Assembly (NCBI GenBank): GCA_964200185.2
Contig: CAXNAD020000347.1
Location: 1 to 21,411, forward strand
Length of the DNA stretch: 21,411 nt
Origin: Choristocarpus tenellus KU-1152
Taxonomy: Eukaryota > Phaeophyceae
Reading direction: 5' to 3'
A program made the position numbers and the translations under genes. The notes under the pieces are model-generated. The model made no database searches. It was not told where the DNA came from and saw nothing but the letters and a program-made list of their open reading frames with translations. Shown here in pieces: positions 1-9,791 of the stretch. Position 1 is the first letter of the stretch. Every line of letters starts with the position of its first letter.

Positions 1-414
1 GGGGGTGTTGGTAATGGCAGCTGCGGGCCGATGGTTGGCAACACTCAGGGGAAGCCCACTTCAGGGGGCCCTGCACCCACAACATTACCCATGTCCCTAT
101 CCTCTGCGGCACTGCATCAAGCGCACTTTCTGAGGGCAAATGAATCGCTGAGGTCTCGAGGCTTGACAGCAGTGGTGGCAGGTTGCAACTTGCGAGGCGT
201 TCTTGATGGGAGAACCGGTAGTGTTGAGTTTGATGGAAGGAGAGGGGTGGGAGGTAGCTTGGGGATTGCTGGTACTGGTGTTTCAGTAACGGGGAGGACG
301 TCTGGAGATGATCCAGATGCTGGTGCTGGGAGACAAGAGAGGCTGAGGCAGGGGTTAAGAGGATCAAAGTCCCCACCGCGGCAGTGGGATGTAGCTGTGG
401 AGGTTTCGCCCAAG
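1..414 (+). CDS. Gene A, first visible exon (partial), Gly/Ser-rich
   Basis: The frame is open from base 1 and stays open to a TGA at 430-432, about 143 codons, and is more GC-rich than the following kilobase. The peptide is rich in Gly, Ser, Arg and Ala and has no domain I recognise; it looks like a disordered linker. A donor, CCAAG|gtgcgc at 414/415, falls in phase 0 and would join the phase-0 exon at 1122 across a 707-base intron. If the donor is not used, this is instead the last exon of a different gene ending at 432. The opposite strand is also open over much of the stretch (117-413), a by-product of base composition. Confidence 0.4.
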
Positions 415-3400
415 GTGCGCTTGCAGGGATGATTTCTGGGATAGTTTCTGGAATGCTCTGTTCACTCAACCTCTCTTTCCTTTCATGATTCCGTCAACAT
501 GCTTGGGAACTATATTTAATGGCCTGGCATGTTTGTGACCACAAGATGATGGCCTTGCTATGGCATGATTGTCAATGTGTGTGTGTGTGTTTGTAATGCT
601 TTTTCTGTTCTTTTATTTCCCTTGTAATGGATTATTCCCACTGGAGACCTTTTTGTACCGATTCACTGATTGCTAGCCTTTTCCCCCCTCATCTTTTAAG
701 TGTTTTAATGGATTTTCCTTTTGTGGCACAGAAAATTCCAAACACATTGATCAAATCGAGTTTGTAAAGGTGTAATTTGCATGAATTCAGCATCATCATT
801 CAATATCCATGTTACGCTTCATTTTTTCCCTTTATCAGCAATAGTTTTGTTGAATCTAGTCTTGATATTATTGGTTTGTAGCTAAGTGGTATTGTACTGG
901 GTATTATGAGGAGATGTAAATCATGCCATCCTCTCTACTCCTGTCATGGTTGTTGTGAAAGTAGTTTGTTCATACTCTGAGAATCACCAACAGTGAACAT
1001 GCCTGCCTTTTGCGTTGTGAATGGCACTATGAGTCTGAAACATCTACGGCATAGTTTGTGGACTCTTTTTGATTCAAAAAGTGTGAAGAAAAAGACCTAC
1101 TGGTAGCGCCAACTATGGCAGCTTAGGATGCTAAAGTTCCTGAAGCGCTCTATGGCTATGGTAAATTTGATGCTTTCTTTTTTCCGCCTTGCTGAATGCG
1201 GACAACACTTCTGTGCAGGAAATAGTTGTCTTACTATCATGGATTGAGCAACCAAGAGAAGTTACGCCTGATCACGGTTGTTACTTTCCACCCTTCAATC
1301 CCATTTGTTGGTCTGTGATCCCTGCTTGCATGTCAGACTTGCGACTTTGAAGGACAACCAAACTCAGGGATGATGGATCTAGGCAGAGTGGCATGCTTGC
1401 TTTTCAAGGGCCTTGACGTCGAACAGCCAGACAGAATAAATTCCACAGTTACTGCTATGTTCGGAGTGGATGGAGCACATTGTGTGGGCAAGGTGGCGGG
1501 CCCATTGCAGGCACGTGCCTTGTACATAGTCACACGAACCTCTTAAAAGTAGTCCACAGCATGCGCTCTGTCTTTGGCATAGGTCGATGTCCTCTCTCCT
1601 AATGTCACCGTTAGGATTTTTGTAGCAGTGCGGGAAGGAGAAAGGTTGAGGGTTCACGGGTCTATTGTGAGGCTTTTCTTCCTTTGAAAATTAGGTGTTG
1701 CAGCCTTGAGGATATGTTTTTGATGACTCTTTCACTTGACGCTCAGTCAATTTGGGAAGCTCACGTAGGGGTTGCAAAATTTCCTGCTTCCTTCAATATC
1801 AAGCCTTTATTGGAATGCAAGTCAGCTATTGAAGTTGATGCGGGCAATCAATACACTAATGGTACAATGGTGGACATGATGAGATTCTGCCCCCCACTCA
1901 GAACACCCCCCTAACCTGTATGATAAACCTCTTATGCTTGGTTCTCTGCTTGCTTCTGCGTCCCCTCCCTCTTGACTGTCTACTTGTTTGGGAATTGAAC
2001 CTGATACCAAAACAGTCAATGCCTGGAGGAAATTCAAAGGTGGATTTGCAGTTTCCAAGCATGCTTGAGATTTGGTCTGACATTTACAGAGCATCAAATG
2101 TCAGGGTTGTTGAGGTGAGAGAAATATGTGTGTGAGAGATGAAGTGAGTTCTCCAGTGTACATGAAATGAAATTGTTTCAGTGTGTTTTGTTCAGTGGTT
2201 TGGAAATATTCTTGTGGTTTAGCCGGAGGAATGTTTGGACCATGCAAGAATTCCTTGAATGTGTGTGTTGAATTGCTTGAAACTTCACCTGTAAATGTTT
2301 TTGTGTCACAGCTTGCCGACATTCAGTTATTTTCCCTGTTTAGAAAAGCCCTTGACTTTGTGTGTGTGTGTGTGTGTGTGTGTTTTACATCATTCGTTAG
2401 AGGGAAAAAAATGATCGAACATGTTTTCTGTAGAAACCAGTGCAGATCTGTTGAAATGCTTTCTGGGGGCTGGAAAGAGTAACCTATGTGGGGGATGTCC
2501 AGATTGTGCATATTTGTAGGGTGTGCTGGGTTGATGCTCCCTTTGATTGGAGGGGAAAAATTGACAACGTGTTGATTGGTGAGGGCGGAGGAGATTTGAT
2601 TGCCTAGATATTAAAAATGGCAATTGTTTGCATGATTTGCATGGAGAATTGTGTGATAATATCCTTGCTATGTTAGTGTTAAGGTTACCTCTTTATTCGT
2701 TATCAGATTTTTTATTACCCTCCCCACCCCGCATGGCCCATACCTTGCTTGACAGGTGGATGTGGTAATTGAGGTATCTTGTGAGTCTGGTGGGCAGCAG
2801 TGGTCTGGCCCCCACCTTAAGGTTTGTTTTTTCTTCAATATTGTTGTATTGTGTTTGATTAGGGTTAGGGAGAGGGAGTGTGGTGTACAATAACTTAATG
2901 GCCGCTTCAGCAGTACTATATCCATTTGCCAATTGTGTTTGATAGCTAGGGGTGCAGATTCCTTTTACTGGTCTATGCTTGTGAGGATGGTATCGCAAGG
3001 ATCATACATATGTTAAGGTGTTGATTTGCACAGGGTTCCCCTTTGTTAATCACACTTTCTACATGTTACTTTATGACTCTAAGTAATTTTTCTTGTGTTT
3101 TTAGGATCTGGGTGAATTGTGAAATCCTGTTGAGTCGGCTGGGCTGTGCATTGACTGGGTTGTGACTTGAGGTTGAAGTCGTTAATGCATTGATAATACA
3201 GTTGAGATTGGTTGGTTGGGTCCAGGCACATGTTCGTCGTAAGGGAAGAGGAGTACTGCTGGCTGGGACTGGGTATGGTTAGAGATAATGTGCTTGTGGA
3301 CTATTTCTCATACTATCTTGAAGTTGTGTGTGAAAATGTGTCACTGAGGAGAAGGATGAGATGTGAGTTTTTTTATGTGCCACATGTTTCATATTCCTGC

Positions 3401-6400
3401 AAGGTGCCCTTTGTGTGCCCTTTGTGTGTATATATGATGCACAGACAATAGCAAACTTCCTATATGGACTGATTGGATAGTTGCCCCTCCAATTTATCGA
3501 TGATTAAAGTAGAGTGACTGAATGTATGCAGTTAGTGCCAATTTACGGCTCAAGAGGTGGGTCTTTGTTCCTGGATTTTTGCAAGGTTTTGCTTGTTTGA
3601 CCTTATTTTGCATGCACATATGTGTACCTATGGGGATTTTTTGGTGCTTGAAACACATATTTTTTGAATAGGATGCTCTCAACTACAGTGCACTGCTAAG
3701 TCTATTTTTTACTTGTAATGAGTCAACCGATTCTGTCAGGAGTGTTCTATCCATGATGCAGTTTTGTCATTAGAGACATAGGTGGAACAGCCATGGTTAG
3801 AATTTATCACCTCGATCTTCCTCTGTCTGTCCTCTGCTAGCACCCTTTCCTTCAAGTACTAACCAAGAAGTGAATATGAACTCTCTGGGGATGAGGAGAC
3901 CATGCCATTTACAAATGCTCATTTTTTCTTCATATTACTACCGCATTAAATTCCCCACCCACTGTCCCCTTCTCTCAATCTTCTGCTGCTGATGGTAGGT
4001 TACCTATCAGCGGTCTGAGTTTGGCCTGGAGGTGGAGGAAGGAGGGTTAGAGGAGGCAGTACTGTCCTCAGTAAGAGTCGACAATCAGTCAGAGGGGACA
4101 AAAGGAGTTGTTGGGCAAGGTACACCAATGGATGATGATGAGTCAATGGAGGAATCATACAGGTGATCCTTATCTCTTATACCCTGCCCTGATATTTTCA
4201 GGAGGGGACGCACTGTCTTGATGAGAGCATGCAATTTTTGTAATGCAGGTTTGGTACTAGAAGGTTGACGGAAGTCTGTTGCCTCTTTGGTTATTTTAGG
4301 TTTTGTTGTTGGACTTTCTTTGCCCATGGGTTGTGAGAGAGTGATGACCTATGTCTGTAACACCTCCTTGCAATGTGTAAAATAGAAATGAGATAGGAAG
4401 ATCAAATCCTGGCTGGACTGTTTCCCTGACTCCCTATACCTGGAACACAAAAAACTGTGAAAGACAGCGGGGTTCAGGAAAGGGGTTCAAGGAGAAGATG
4501 CAAAGATTGAAATGAATACTTGGGGAGAGCATATGGCTAGTGGGGTGATGGCCCATGGATTATGCTGAGTACAAACTTGGTCTCCGATTTCGTCAAATAT
4601 TGAGATATCACTTTATCTCTGGGGCAGAAAGTTGTGAGGGACTCTTTGCCCTGGTTGAACATAGTATCTGATTATTCGACAAAGTGCAGAGGTCGGGGGT
4701 CCTACCTGATTTCATTCATGTGCCATTACATCACCCCAGCAGTTGTGTGCTCTCCCTTATTTGCGATTTTCGTGTAGCCCGTTATCAGAACCCTAACCCT
4801 CAGAGTCTATTATCTTCGTCCTCTTGTAGGGAGTTCGGTTGGGAAAGGCGGTCCAGTCGGGATCTGAACTTACGGCCTGCTGCGGCGTCAATATTTGATA
4901 TGCATGTCAACCTCTGCTGACAATGCAAGGAAGTTTGCTTTGATGAAAAGTTGAGTGATGTCAAATGTTGTTGTGTTCCCGCACTTTGATTCCTTGTTCC
5001 CACAGGTTATGCCTGCCCCCTTTATTTCTCTCCCTGTGTGTTGCATGATTCAGCTGTGGAAGCCTCTCTTGCAACAACTGGTTGTCAGATATGTTCACAT
5101 CGGTATCGTCTGTGTTCAGTGCTGGTGCCTGCGGAGGGCAGCAGTTCCTGGACGATGAAGATGATGCAATGGTTGCAGCAATGCACTCTTGATTGTATTT
5201 TTTTTCCTGACGGGGCGACCTGAACCTAGTCTCCAAGCCCTGGCTTACGCCTTGTGGTTTTGGTGTTACCTTGTGCTCTATGGTGAGTGGGGTCTGTGAC
5301 ACTTGCGGCGTGCTTCCTGCAACCGGTCGGAAGGCTCCATGCGTAAGTGTCTACATTATGTAGTGCAGATGACTGTGTACCCTCCATTTTGTCTTTCTAG
5401 ACAAGATCAGTTCTCCCCTATTCCTTATCGTAGGAATAAAATTTTGGTTTTTTTTCTCTCGGAACTGTTGTACCTCCCAGGATTGTGTTTTGCTTGTAGT
5501 GGGAAATGCCCCTCTTTCTGTGGGTATAGTGCAAGGGTCAGAACCACTGTCGTTTCGTATTTTATGGTTCAATAGATTGTGTGTGCGTTGTTTGTTTGTA
5601 CTTCAATATAAGCATGCTGCTTGCTTCCACTGTTGATGTGATGACCTGAGTGGGACAGAGTGCTATGATTTGCCCAAGGGTTACCCATAAACGGTGCGGG
5701 TAGATATTTTTGGTGCTAGGTGTTGTCGGGTTTGGGTTTGTGTCTGGGAGGGCGAATCTTTGAACGTTCTGCAGGTGATGATTGAACTCAGTGGAATGCA
5801 GCATGCGTATAATCTGGAGAATGTAGGTGTATGATGAAGATTTTGGCTTTGGGGATGTGGGTACCCTCTACCCTTTGGTGGTATTTGATATTTTTTTACT
5901 GTAAAGGCTATATGTCGAGAGGTTAGATCTACAGCAGCTTGGTCATCCTTGTCCAAGGCACCTCTGGAAGGAGCATGCGAGTGCGGTAGCAAGCAGATGC
6001 ATGAACTATTCTGCTTTGTGTATTGTCCTACATGCCTCCTTTGTCCAGCGATTGTTTTTAGTACACAATAGTGTCTGTGGACACATATGTATGTAAGCAT
6101 ATACTCAGAAAAGTTACATACAAAGACATTGTCGAAGAGGACCAAAGTATCCTAGGTAGGTAGTATTGTGCCTGCAATGAATTCGTGCTTGAGTTTGTGA
6201 TTTATTTTGTTTTTGAAGTGAGTGTTGGTGCACTATTAATACTTCGTATTATAATGCTCAAGAAAACACGTGGAAATATTTTGTGACAGAATCAGGCGGT
6301 TCCAAATCCTATCCGTCGACAATTATATTCCCAGCCCTCTCCACATGGCACAGTGAGGTTGCATCAACCCTGGTTCTTCACAATGGTCCTTGTGCTTGAG

Positions 6401-6731
6401 TGGAGCCCACTACTCATTTCTGTTTCACATTTTCTTGCCCTTTTGCTTCCTTTCACATGCAATGAAGGTTCACTCTGTGTGGGATTACGCAATCAATCAT
6501 ATTCCACTTAGTTGTCTACAAAAACACATAAATGAGAAGATGAAAATGGAGGCAGCTCATCAAGCCGAACTCCAAATTATTGATGTACTGGCTGGTCTTC
6601 GTGCCCGTCTTCTTTAATAGTGCAGGAATTGATTTTTAATGGCAAGCCGTTCCCTTTTGAAATAGGGTTCTCCATCTCATGCCTCTGCATTGTCTGCTCT
6701 GAAGATTGAGGAAGCAACTTGGAAGGACCAG
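1..6731 (+). CDS. Gene A: unidentified multi-exon protein, 5' partial, 3' end unresolved
   Basis: I do not recognise the family. Many short open segments on this strand are flanked by pyrimidine-rich AG acceptors and GT donors, and most neighbours agree in phase. Proposed exons: 1-414, 1122-1160, 1219-1260, 1337-1492, 1583-1644, 1695-1869, 2052-2114, 2756-2821, 2946-2980, 3105-3158, 3226-3272, 3532-3556, 3740-3765, 3841-3869, 3999-4162, 4249-about 4289, then uncertain pieces beginning near 5054 and 5481, then 5907-5985, 6296-6352, 6468-6584 and 6666-6731. The product alternates hydrophobic beta-like stretches with an acidic linker and ends in a probable helix, suggesting a large soluble or peripheral protein. 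The region from 4290 to 5900 is not resolved, so one long gene or two adjacent genes are both possible. Exon edges are inferred by eye and individual ones may be wrong. Confidence 0.5.
576..591. repeat. (TG)n microsatellite
   Basis: Short TG dinucleotide tract in the presumed intron between 414 and 1122. The rest of that interval (415-1121) is T/G-rich with no exon I can support. Confidence 0.8.
1122..2114 (+). CDS. Gene A, exon block 1 (six exons)
   Basis: Exons 1122-1160 (13 codons), 1219-1260 (14 codons, peptide EIVVLLSWIEQPRE) and 1337-1492 (52 codons, including VTAMFGVDGAHCVGK) are all phase 0 at both ends. Exon 1583-1644 (VDVLSPNVTVRIFVAVREGE) ends in phase 2, and the next exon at 1695 opens in phase 2, as required. 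Exon 1695-1869 contains VGVAKFPASFNIKPLLE; its donor could be 1861 or 1869, and 1869 restores phase 0 for exon 2052-2114 (FPSMLEIWSDIYRASNVRVV, donor GAG|gtgaga). The chance of six consecutive phase matches in non-coding DNA is low, but no family is recognised. Confidence 0.5.
2359..2383. repeat. (TG)12 microsatellite
   Basis: Twelve uninterrupted TG units in the intron between gene A exons 2052-2114 and 2756-2821. Likely length-polymorphic. Confidence 0.9.
2756..4289 (+). CDS. Gene A, exon block 2 (up to nine exons)
   Basis: Exon 2756-2821 (22 codons, VDVVIEVSCESGGQQWSGPH, acceptor gacag, donor AAG|gtttg) is phase 0/0. Exon 2946-2980 ends in phase 2 at TT|gtgagg and is followed by 3105-3158 (phase 2 in, phase 2 out), 3226-3272 (HMFVVREEEYCWLGLG, phase 1 out), 3532-3556 (phase 2 out), 3740-3765 (phase 1 out, weak donor), 3841-3869 (phase 0 out) and 3999-4162, which carries an acidic stretch, GTPMDDDESMEESYR, and ends in phase 2. 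Exon 4249 opens in phase 2 after a strong taatgcag acceptor. Every join preserves the frame. The smallest exons (25-35 bases) are the least certain. Confidence 0.5.
4565..4645 (+). repeat. SINE-like repeat, partial copy 1
   Basis: The stretch around 4572-4635 (aaacttgg, then cgtcaaatattgagat, then cactttatctct) parallels the 3' half of the copies near 4888 and 14090. It is therefore better read as a fragment of the dispersed repeat than as the 28-codon exon (4570-4653) that it could otherwise encode. Confidence 0.4.
4800..4925 (+). repeat. SINE-like dispersed repeat, copy 2
   Basis: Shares ordered blocks with 14003-14125: atcttcgtc, tgtaggga, a gaaagcggt-type block, gggatctga/gggacctga, and gcgtcaatatttga/gcatcaaacatcga, followed by a CAG/CTG-containing tail. 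Read on the minus strand, the block near 4860 gives AGTTCAGATCCC, which resembles an RNA polymerase III B box, so a tRNA-derived SINE is plausible. Translation of this strand gives an SRDLNLRP-like peptide of the kind often mis-annotated in genomes with such repeats. Confidence 0.55.
5054..6731 (+). CDS. Gene A (or a second gene), 3' exon block
   Basis: After a long pyrimidine tract, an exon opens at 5054 in phase 2 and contains SVFSAGACGGQQFLDDEDDA; its donor is unclear and the frame stops at 5187. Another begins after ctcccag at 5481 (VVGNAPLSVGIVQGSEPLSF). Then come 5907-5985 (RLDLQQLGHPCPRHLWKEHA), 6296-6352 (AVPNPIRRQLYSQPSPHGT, donor ACA|gtgagg), 6468-6584 (39 codons, including LQKHINEKMKMEAAHQAELQ, an amphipathic helix) and 6666-6731 (SALKIEEATWKDQ, donor CAG|gtacga). 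The last four are mutually phase-compatible. The terminal exon is not identified; a short frame at about 6790 that stops after six codons is one candidate. Confidence 0.45.
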
Positions 6732-7131
6732 GTACGATACGATGGTGAAATTTGGGGGGTGAGTGGAGTAATATTGGTCCTTCTGTAGAGGCCCTGAGTC
6801 AAATCAATTGAGAGGTAGGCAGGTTTGGATGCTTTTGCTTTCTAGGTCGTCTTTCTTAGTCTGTGCAATGCACTCTATTTCATCGCTTTATTTGCACAGT
6901 AGTGTATGTGAAATTGATATTCCTACTTTTCACACACAAAGTGACACCACAATTCAGCAAAGGCTCTTTCTGTAATTGTAAAAATGTCGATCCTTCTGCC
7001 CTTTCTCAGAATCCTTAAAGTGCAACCTTGCCTCTCAGTTGGTTTGCCTCTGTGCTTTCGCACGTCAGCCAAAGCAGCAGTTTCACCATTGCTGGTGGTG
7101 GATAGGTGGGGTAGATGATAGGCTGCTTGGA
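6732..7131. other. Non-coding or intronic, no gene resolved
   Basis: Follows the last supported gene A exon. Two pyrimidine-rich AG acceptors occur near 7010 and 7039, and the sequence after the second (about 7040-7098) is open in two frames, so further gene A exons may lie here. I cannot choose between them. Confidence 0.3.
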
Positions 7132-7317
7132 CTAATAAAACGGCAACGCCCAGAAGGCCATTGTCGGAGTAGGGAGCTGTGCCAGTGCATCTGAAGGTGC
7201 CCTAGCATGGAACACCACATCCACGCCGGAGTTCCTGTCCACTGTAAGCTGACTGCCAACCTCCATAGTGGAAGGGATGCCCATTCCCATGCAGAGTTGG
7301 CTTGGGGGTTTCATCAT
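7132..7317 (-). pseudogene. Possible C-terminal remnant of the reverse transcriptase relic
   Basis: A 61-codon minus-strand frame contains LTVDRNSGVDVVFHARAPSD, loosely like the D-x-V segment found near the C terminus of LINE-type reverse transcriptases of algae and oomycetes. It lies about 1.5 kb downstream of the DD motif on the same strand, roughly the spacing expected in an intact element. Nothing recognisable lies between 7320 and 8090. The resemblance is weak and rests on my memory of the family, not on a search. Confidence 0.25.
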
Positions 7318-8089
7318 GGTCGTGTGCTGTTATACCTGTCCTCCCAGCCTAAGGCAGGTGTGCTGGTATGTTGGGTGTCGACAGACATTATGCCTCCTGC
7401 ACCCAGCAACTGGTCACCTATTTGATACCACCTCCTCACTCACTAAAGATCAGGTGGCAGCAAGTCTAAACTCTACAGGAGGAATCTGGTGTGCTAGCTC
7501 TAGGGGTTGTGTGGAGGCCCTTGCATTGGCCCCTTGCCCACACTGCATCTGGTGGTGAGATAGCACTTGTGAAGAACGTTCCCTCCTTTGTCCCTCTGAA
7601 TCATCCAAAAGTTTGGTCAGTTATGTCCAGAAGGAATCGAAACAGATCCTGTCAGAAGGCGGGTGAGTTCGTGCTGTGCCCTTCTCATGATTCTGGCATC
7701 ATGAGTCGCTATATAGTATAGTGTGGACCTTCAGGACAGGGACGGGGGCATTATGACAAAAATAGCATTGGGCATTACAAACAAGTCAAATTGTACACAC
7801 AACGTGAACAAGATAACCTCGATTTTTTTCACTCAGTATGTGGTTTTGACATTTCAATTTTGTCGAAAGGTTGTGATCATCACTACGATTCACTACCGTG
7901 CCGAATGATGTTTGCCAAAATGATTGGATTACAGGCAATTAATTGTGAAGGTTCTTGCCAAGTCTACACAGCCTTGGCCAATGATTCCTACCAAGTCTTC
8001 CGAAGGTACTCTTGATGAGAGAAGGATATGGATTGACAATCCTACAACCTGGACTTTGGGCTTACACAAATGGCCTGGGTAAAACCTCT

Positions 8090-8811
8090 TCATGGGGTCC
8101 TTGTTGCCTTGCTAGGAGTAGGGAGAGTGGATATTAGTGTAGCCACAAAAGCTGCATGCTCGTGGTGTCCCATTGAGGATAGGCTCAGACCTCTGAACTT
8201 GTTTTGGTGTGGTTCAAGGTGAAGAGACCAATTTTCACCCCACCCCATCAAAGAAGTGAGTGGCTCTGACTGAGTCTGCCACCTCCAGAGTCCACAGTGA
8301 GATGTTGTCAGCCTGTTCCATGGTGGAGTACCAGGTGGGGAGGAATGCCTCACCAAGTAGCCCTAATGGGAAGAGGGGGACCAGGTGTTGAGGAGTCGGG
8401 GCAACTTGTTTTTCCTCCATCTCACTCACGTGTGTGGCCAGTATTTGTGAGTCTGAGGTCTTGATCACCCCAGCCATGAGGGCTTCAATAAATTCGTCTG
8501 TCCGTACCGGAGTCCCTAGTGTGACAAAACCATTTAGATCCGGAGCCAGGTTGATTCCCATGGTAGCTAGGAGTTCCAGTTCCGAGGGCTTGGTTGGGCT
8601 GCTGGCCCTGGGGTGGTTCAGCTTAGGTGTTATCTGTGTCTAACACTATGCCCACCTTGTACAGGTCCTTGTTAAGCTGCTCAAAGCAGTTATGCCAGTG
8701 GAGAGTATCTCCCGAATGGAGATGGATGTGTCTTCCAGGAACCTTCGGGAGGAATCTCGTGGGGTCCAGAGGTAGACTGGACATGGTGGAGAGGTTCACA
8801 TCATCCCCAGA
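8090..8811 (-). pseudogene. Decayed non-LTR-type reverse transcriptase fragment
   Basis: Three consecutive minus-strand frames read like the palm-to-thumb part of a reverse transcriptase. The first, open 8811-8626, begins GDDVNLSTM at 8807-8781 (compare the Y-x-DD catalytic motif; the tyrosine is lost behind a stop at 8812-8814) and continues to CFEQLNKDLYKVGIVLD. After a frame change, 8639-8235 carries LLATMGINLAPDLNGFVTLG followed by TPVRTDEFIEALM, like the 'LGxPVGTxEFV' segment after the palm in LINE-type proteins. A third frame, 8356-8090, ends with HHEHAAFVATLISTLP, like the 'AAFVASL' segment further on. Two frame changes and stops show it is dead. No N-terminal half is visible upstream. 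Element class is inferred. Confidence 0.5.
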
Positions 8812-9791
8812 TTATACTTGGAGTAATAGATATTATGCACTCTATCATTTTGCAGCTGATAGATGTGTGGAGGAAAATGAAACCAAAATTATATTGCAGG
8901 GGCTACTGTTAATAATACGGTGAAGACAATGGGCCATTCAATTGTCAATCCTAAGATGCGTCTGATCTCTCTCGAAAAATATGAACCATTCCAAAACTAC
9001 AATGCGACAATGTCCCCTTCATAGATCGCTCACTACAAAGTAGTAATACAGTGTACACTGTTGTGCTTCTAACCTAGCTTAGACCTACGAAGGTGTGAGA
9101 GGGGCTGGGGAAGTATGCCAAGAATAAGCCTTCAAGGTCCCTTCTTGCGTACTTGTTTGGCGTCTCTATTATATTACTATAACGCATATCATAACTATTT
9201 TTGTTTGACCAGAAACGAGAGGCTTCATTTTTCTCTTTAATAAGACAGTACTATTTTGTTCGGACCCCACTATTCTTACGTCCTATCTCTCTGCCATTTC
9301 ACTTCTTCGCTTTATTTTATCAATACTGACACTTTTTTGTCCAGCCTTACCCATCCTCTCATTTATGGTCGGTCTTGGTCCATCTGGTTCGCCTTGCCTG
9401 ATGACACCCTTTCCCTTGGTCGGTGAACCACGCCTTCACACAACCATACGGTTCACATCATATATGTAGGACCGTAAGAGATGTGCCCGGACCAGAATGT
9501 GGGTCAAGGTCTAGGTTCGTGCAGCCGGTCCGGTCAACTCGAGGTACAGTGAAAAGTCCCTATTGTCTGTCCTTCAAAATTTCCATTTACATGATGAACA
9601 CGAAGAGAGAAAAAGTTTGCACCAACAGCGTGTTATGATCGGTCACCCAACAAGTCGATGTAAGAGGAGATCAATCACAGGATGACCTTTACACTGCACG
9701 CTGCTGTTACCCATGTGACATCGAAAGTGTTGAGCTTCCCACTTGACATGTGGACTGAGTACTTTTAACCTTTCCCTTGCTTTTATGGCAG
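8812..9791. other. Intergenic or 5' region of NAA30, no exon resolved
   Basis: No open frame here looks coding. The upstream, possibly non-coding, exon and the promoter of the acetyltransferase gene should lie here or further left. The last 30 bases form a good splice acceptor: a branch-like tttaac near 9765, a pyrimidine tract, then ggcag ending at 9791. Confidence 0.5.
9766..9791 (+). promoter_or_regulatory. Splice acceptor before the first visible NAA30 exon
   Basis: A pyrimidine-rich run followed by ATGGCAG. The ATG inside it (9785) is out of frame and reaches a stop after nine codons, so it cannot start NAA30. This supports an upstream exon rather than a start here. Confidence 0.55.

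Noticed and set aside
2859-2870. TTAGGGTTAGGG, telomere-like; also ACCCTAACCCT near 4791
   Set aside because: Only about two units each, inside intronic or repeat sequence, so not a telomeric array.
4570-4653. A 28-codon exon of gene A (contains LGLRFRQILRYHFISG)
   Set aside because: The DNA matches the SINE-like repeat blocks at 4888 and 14090, and no phase-compatible acceptor is convincing.
5681-6145. 154-codon minus-strand frame
   Set aside because: No domain and low-complexity His/Thr-rich parts; it overlaps a plausible gene A exon at 5907-5985.
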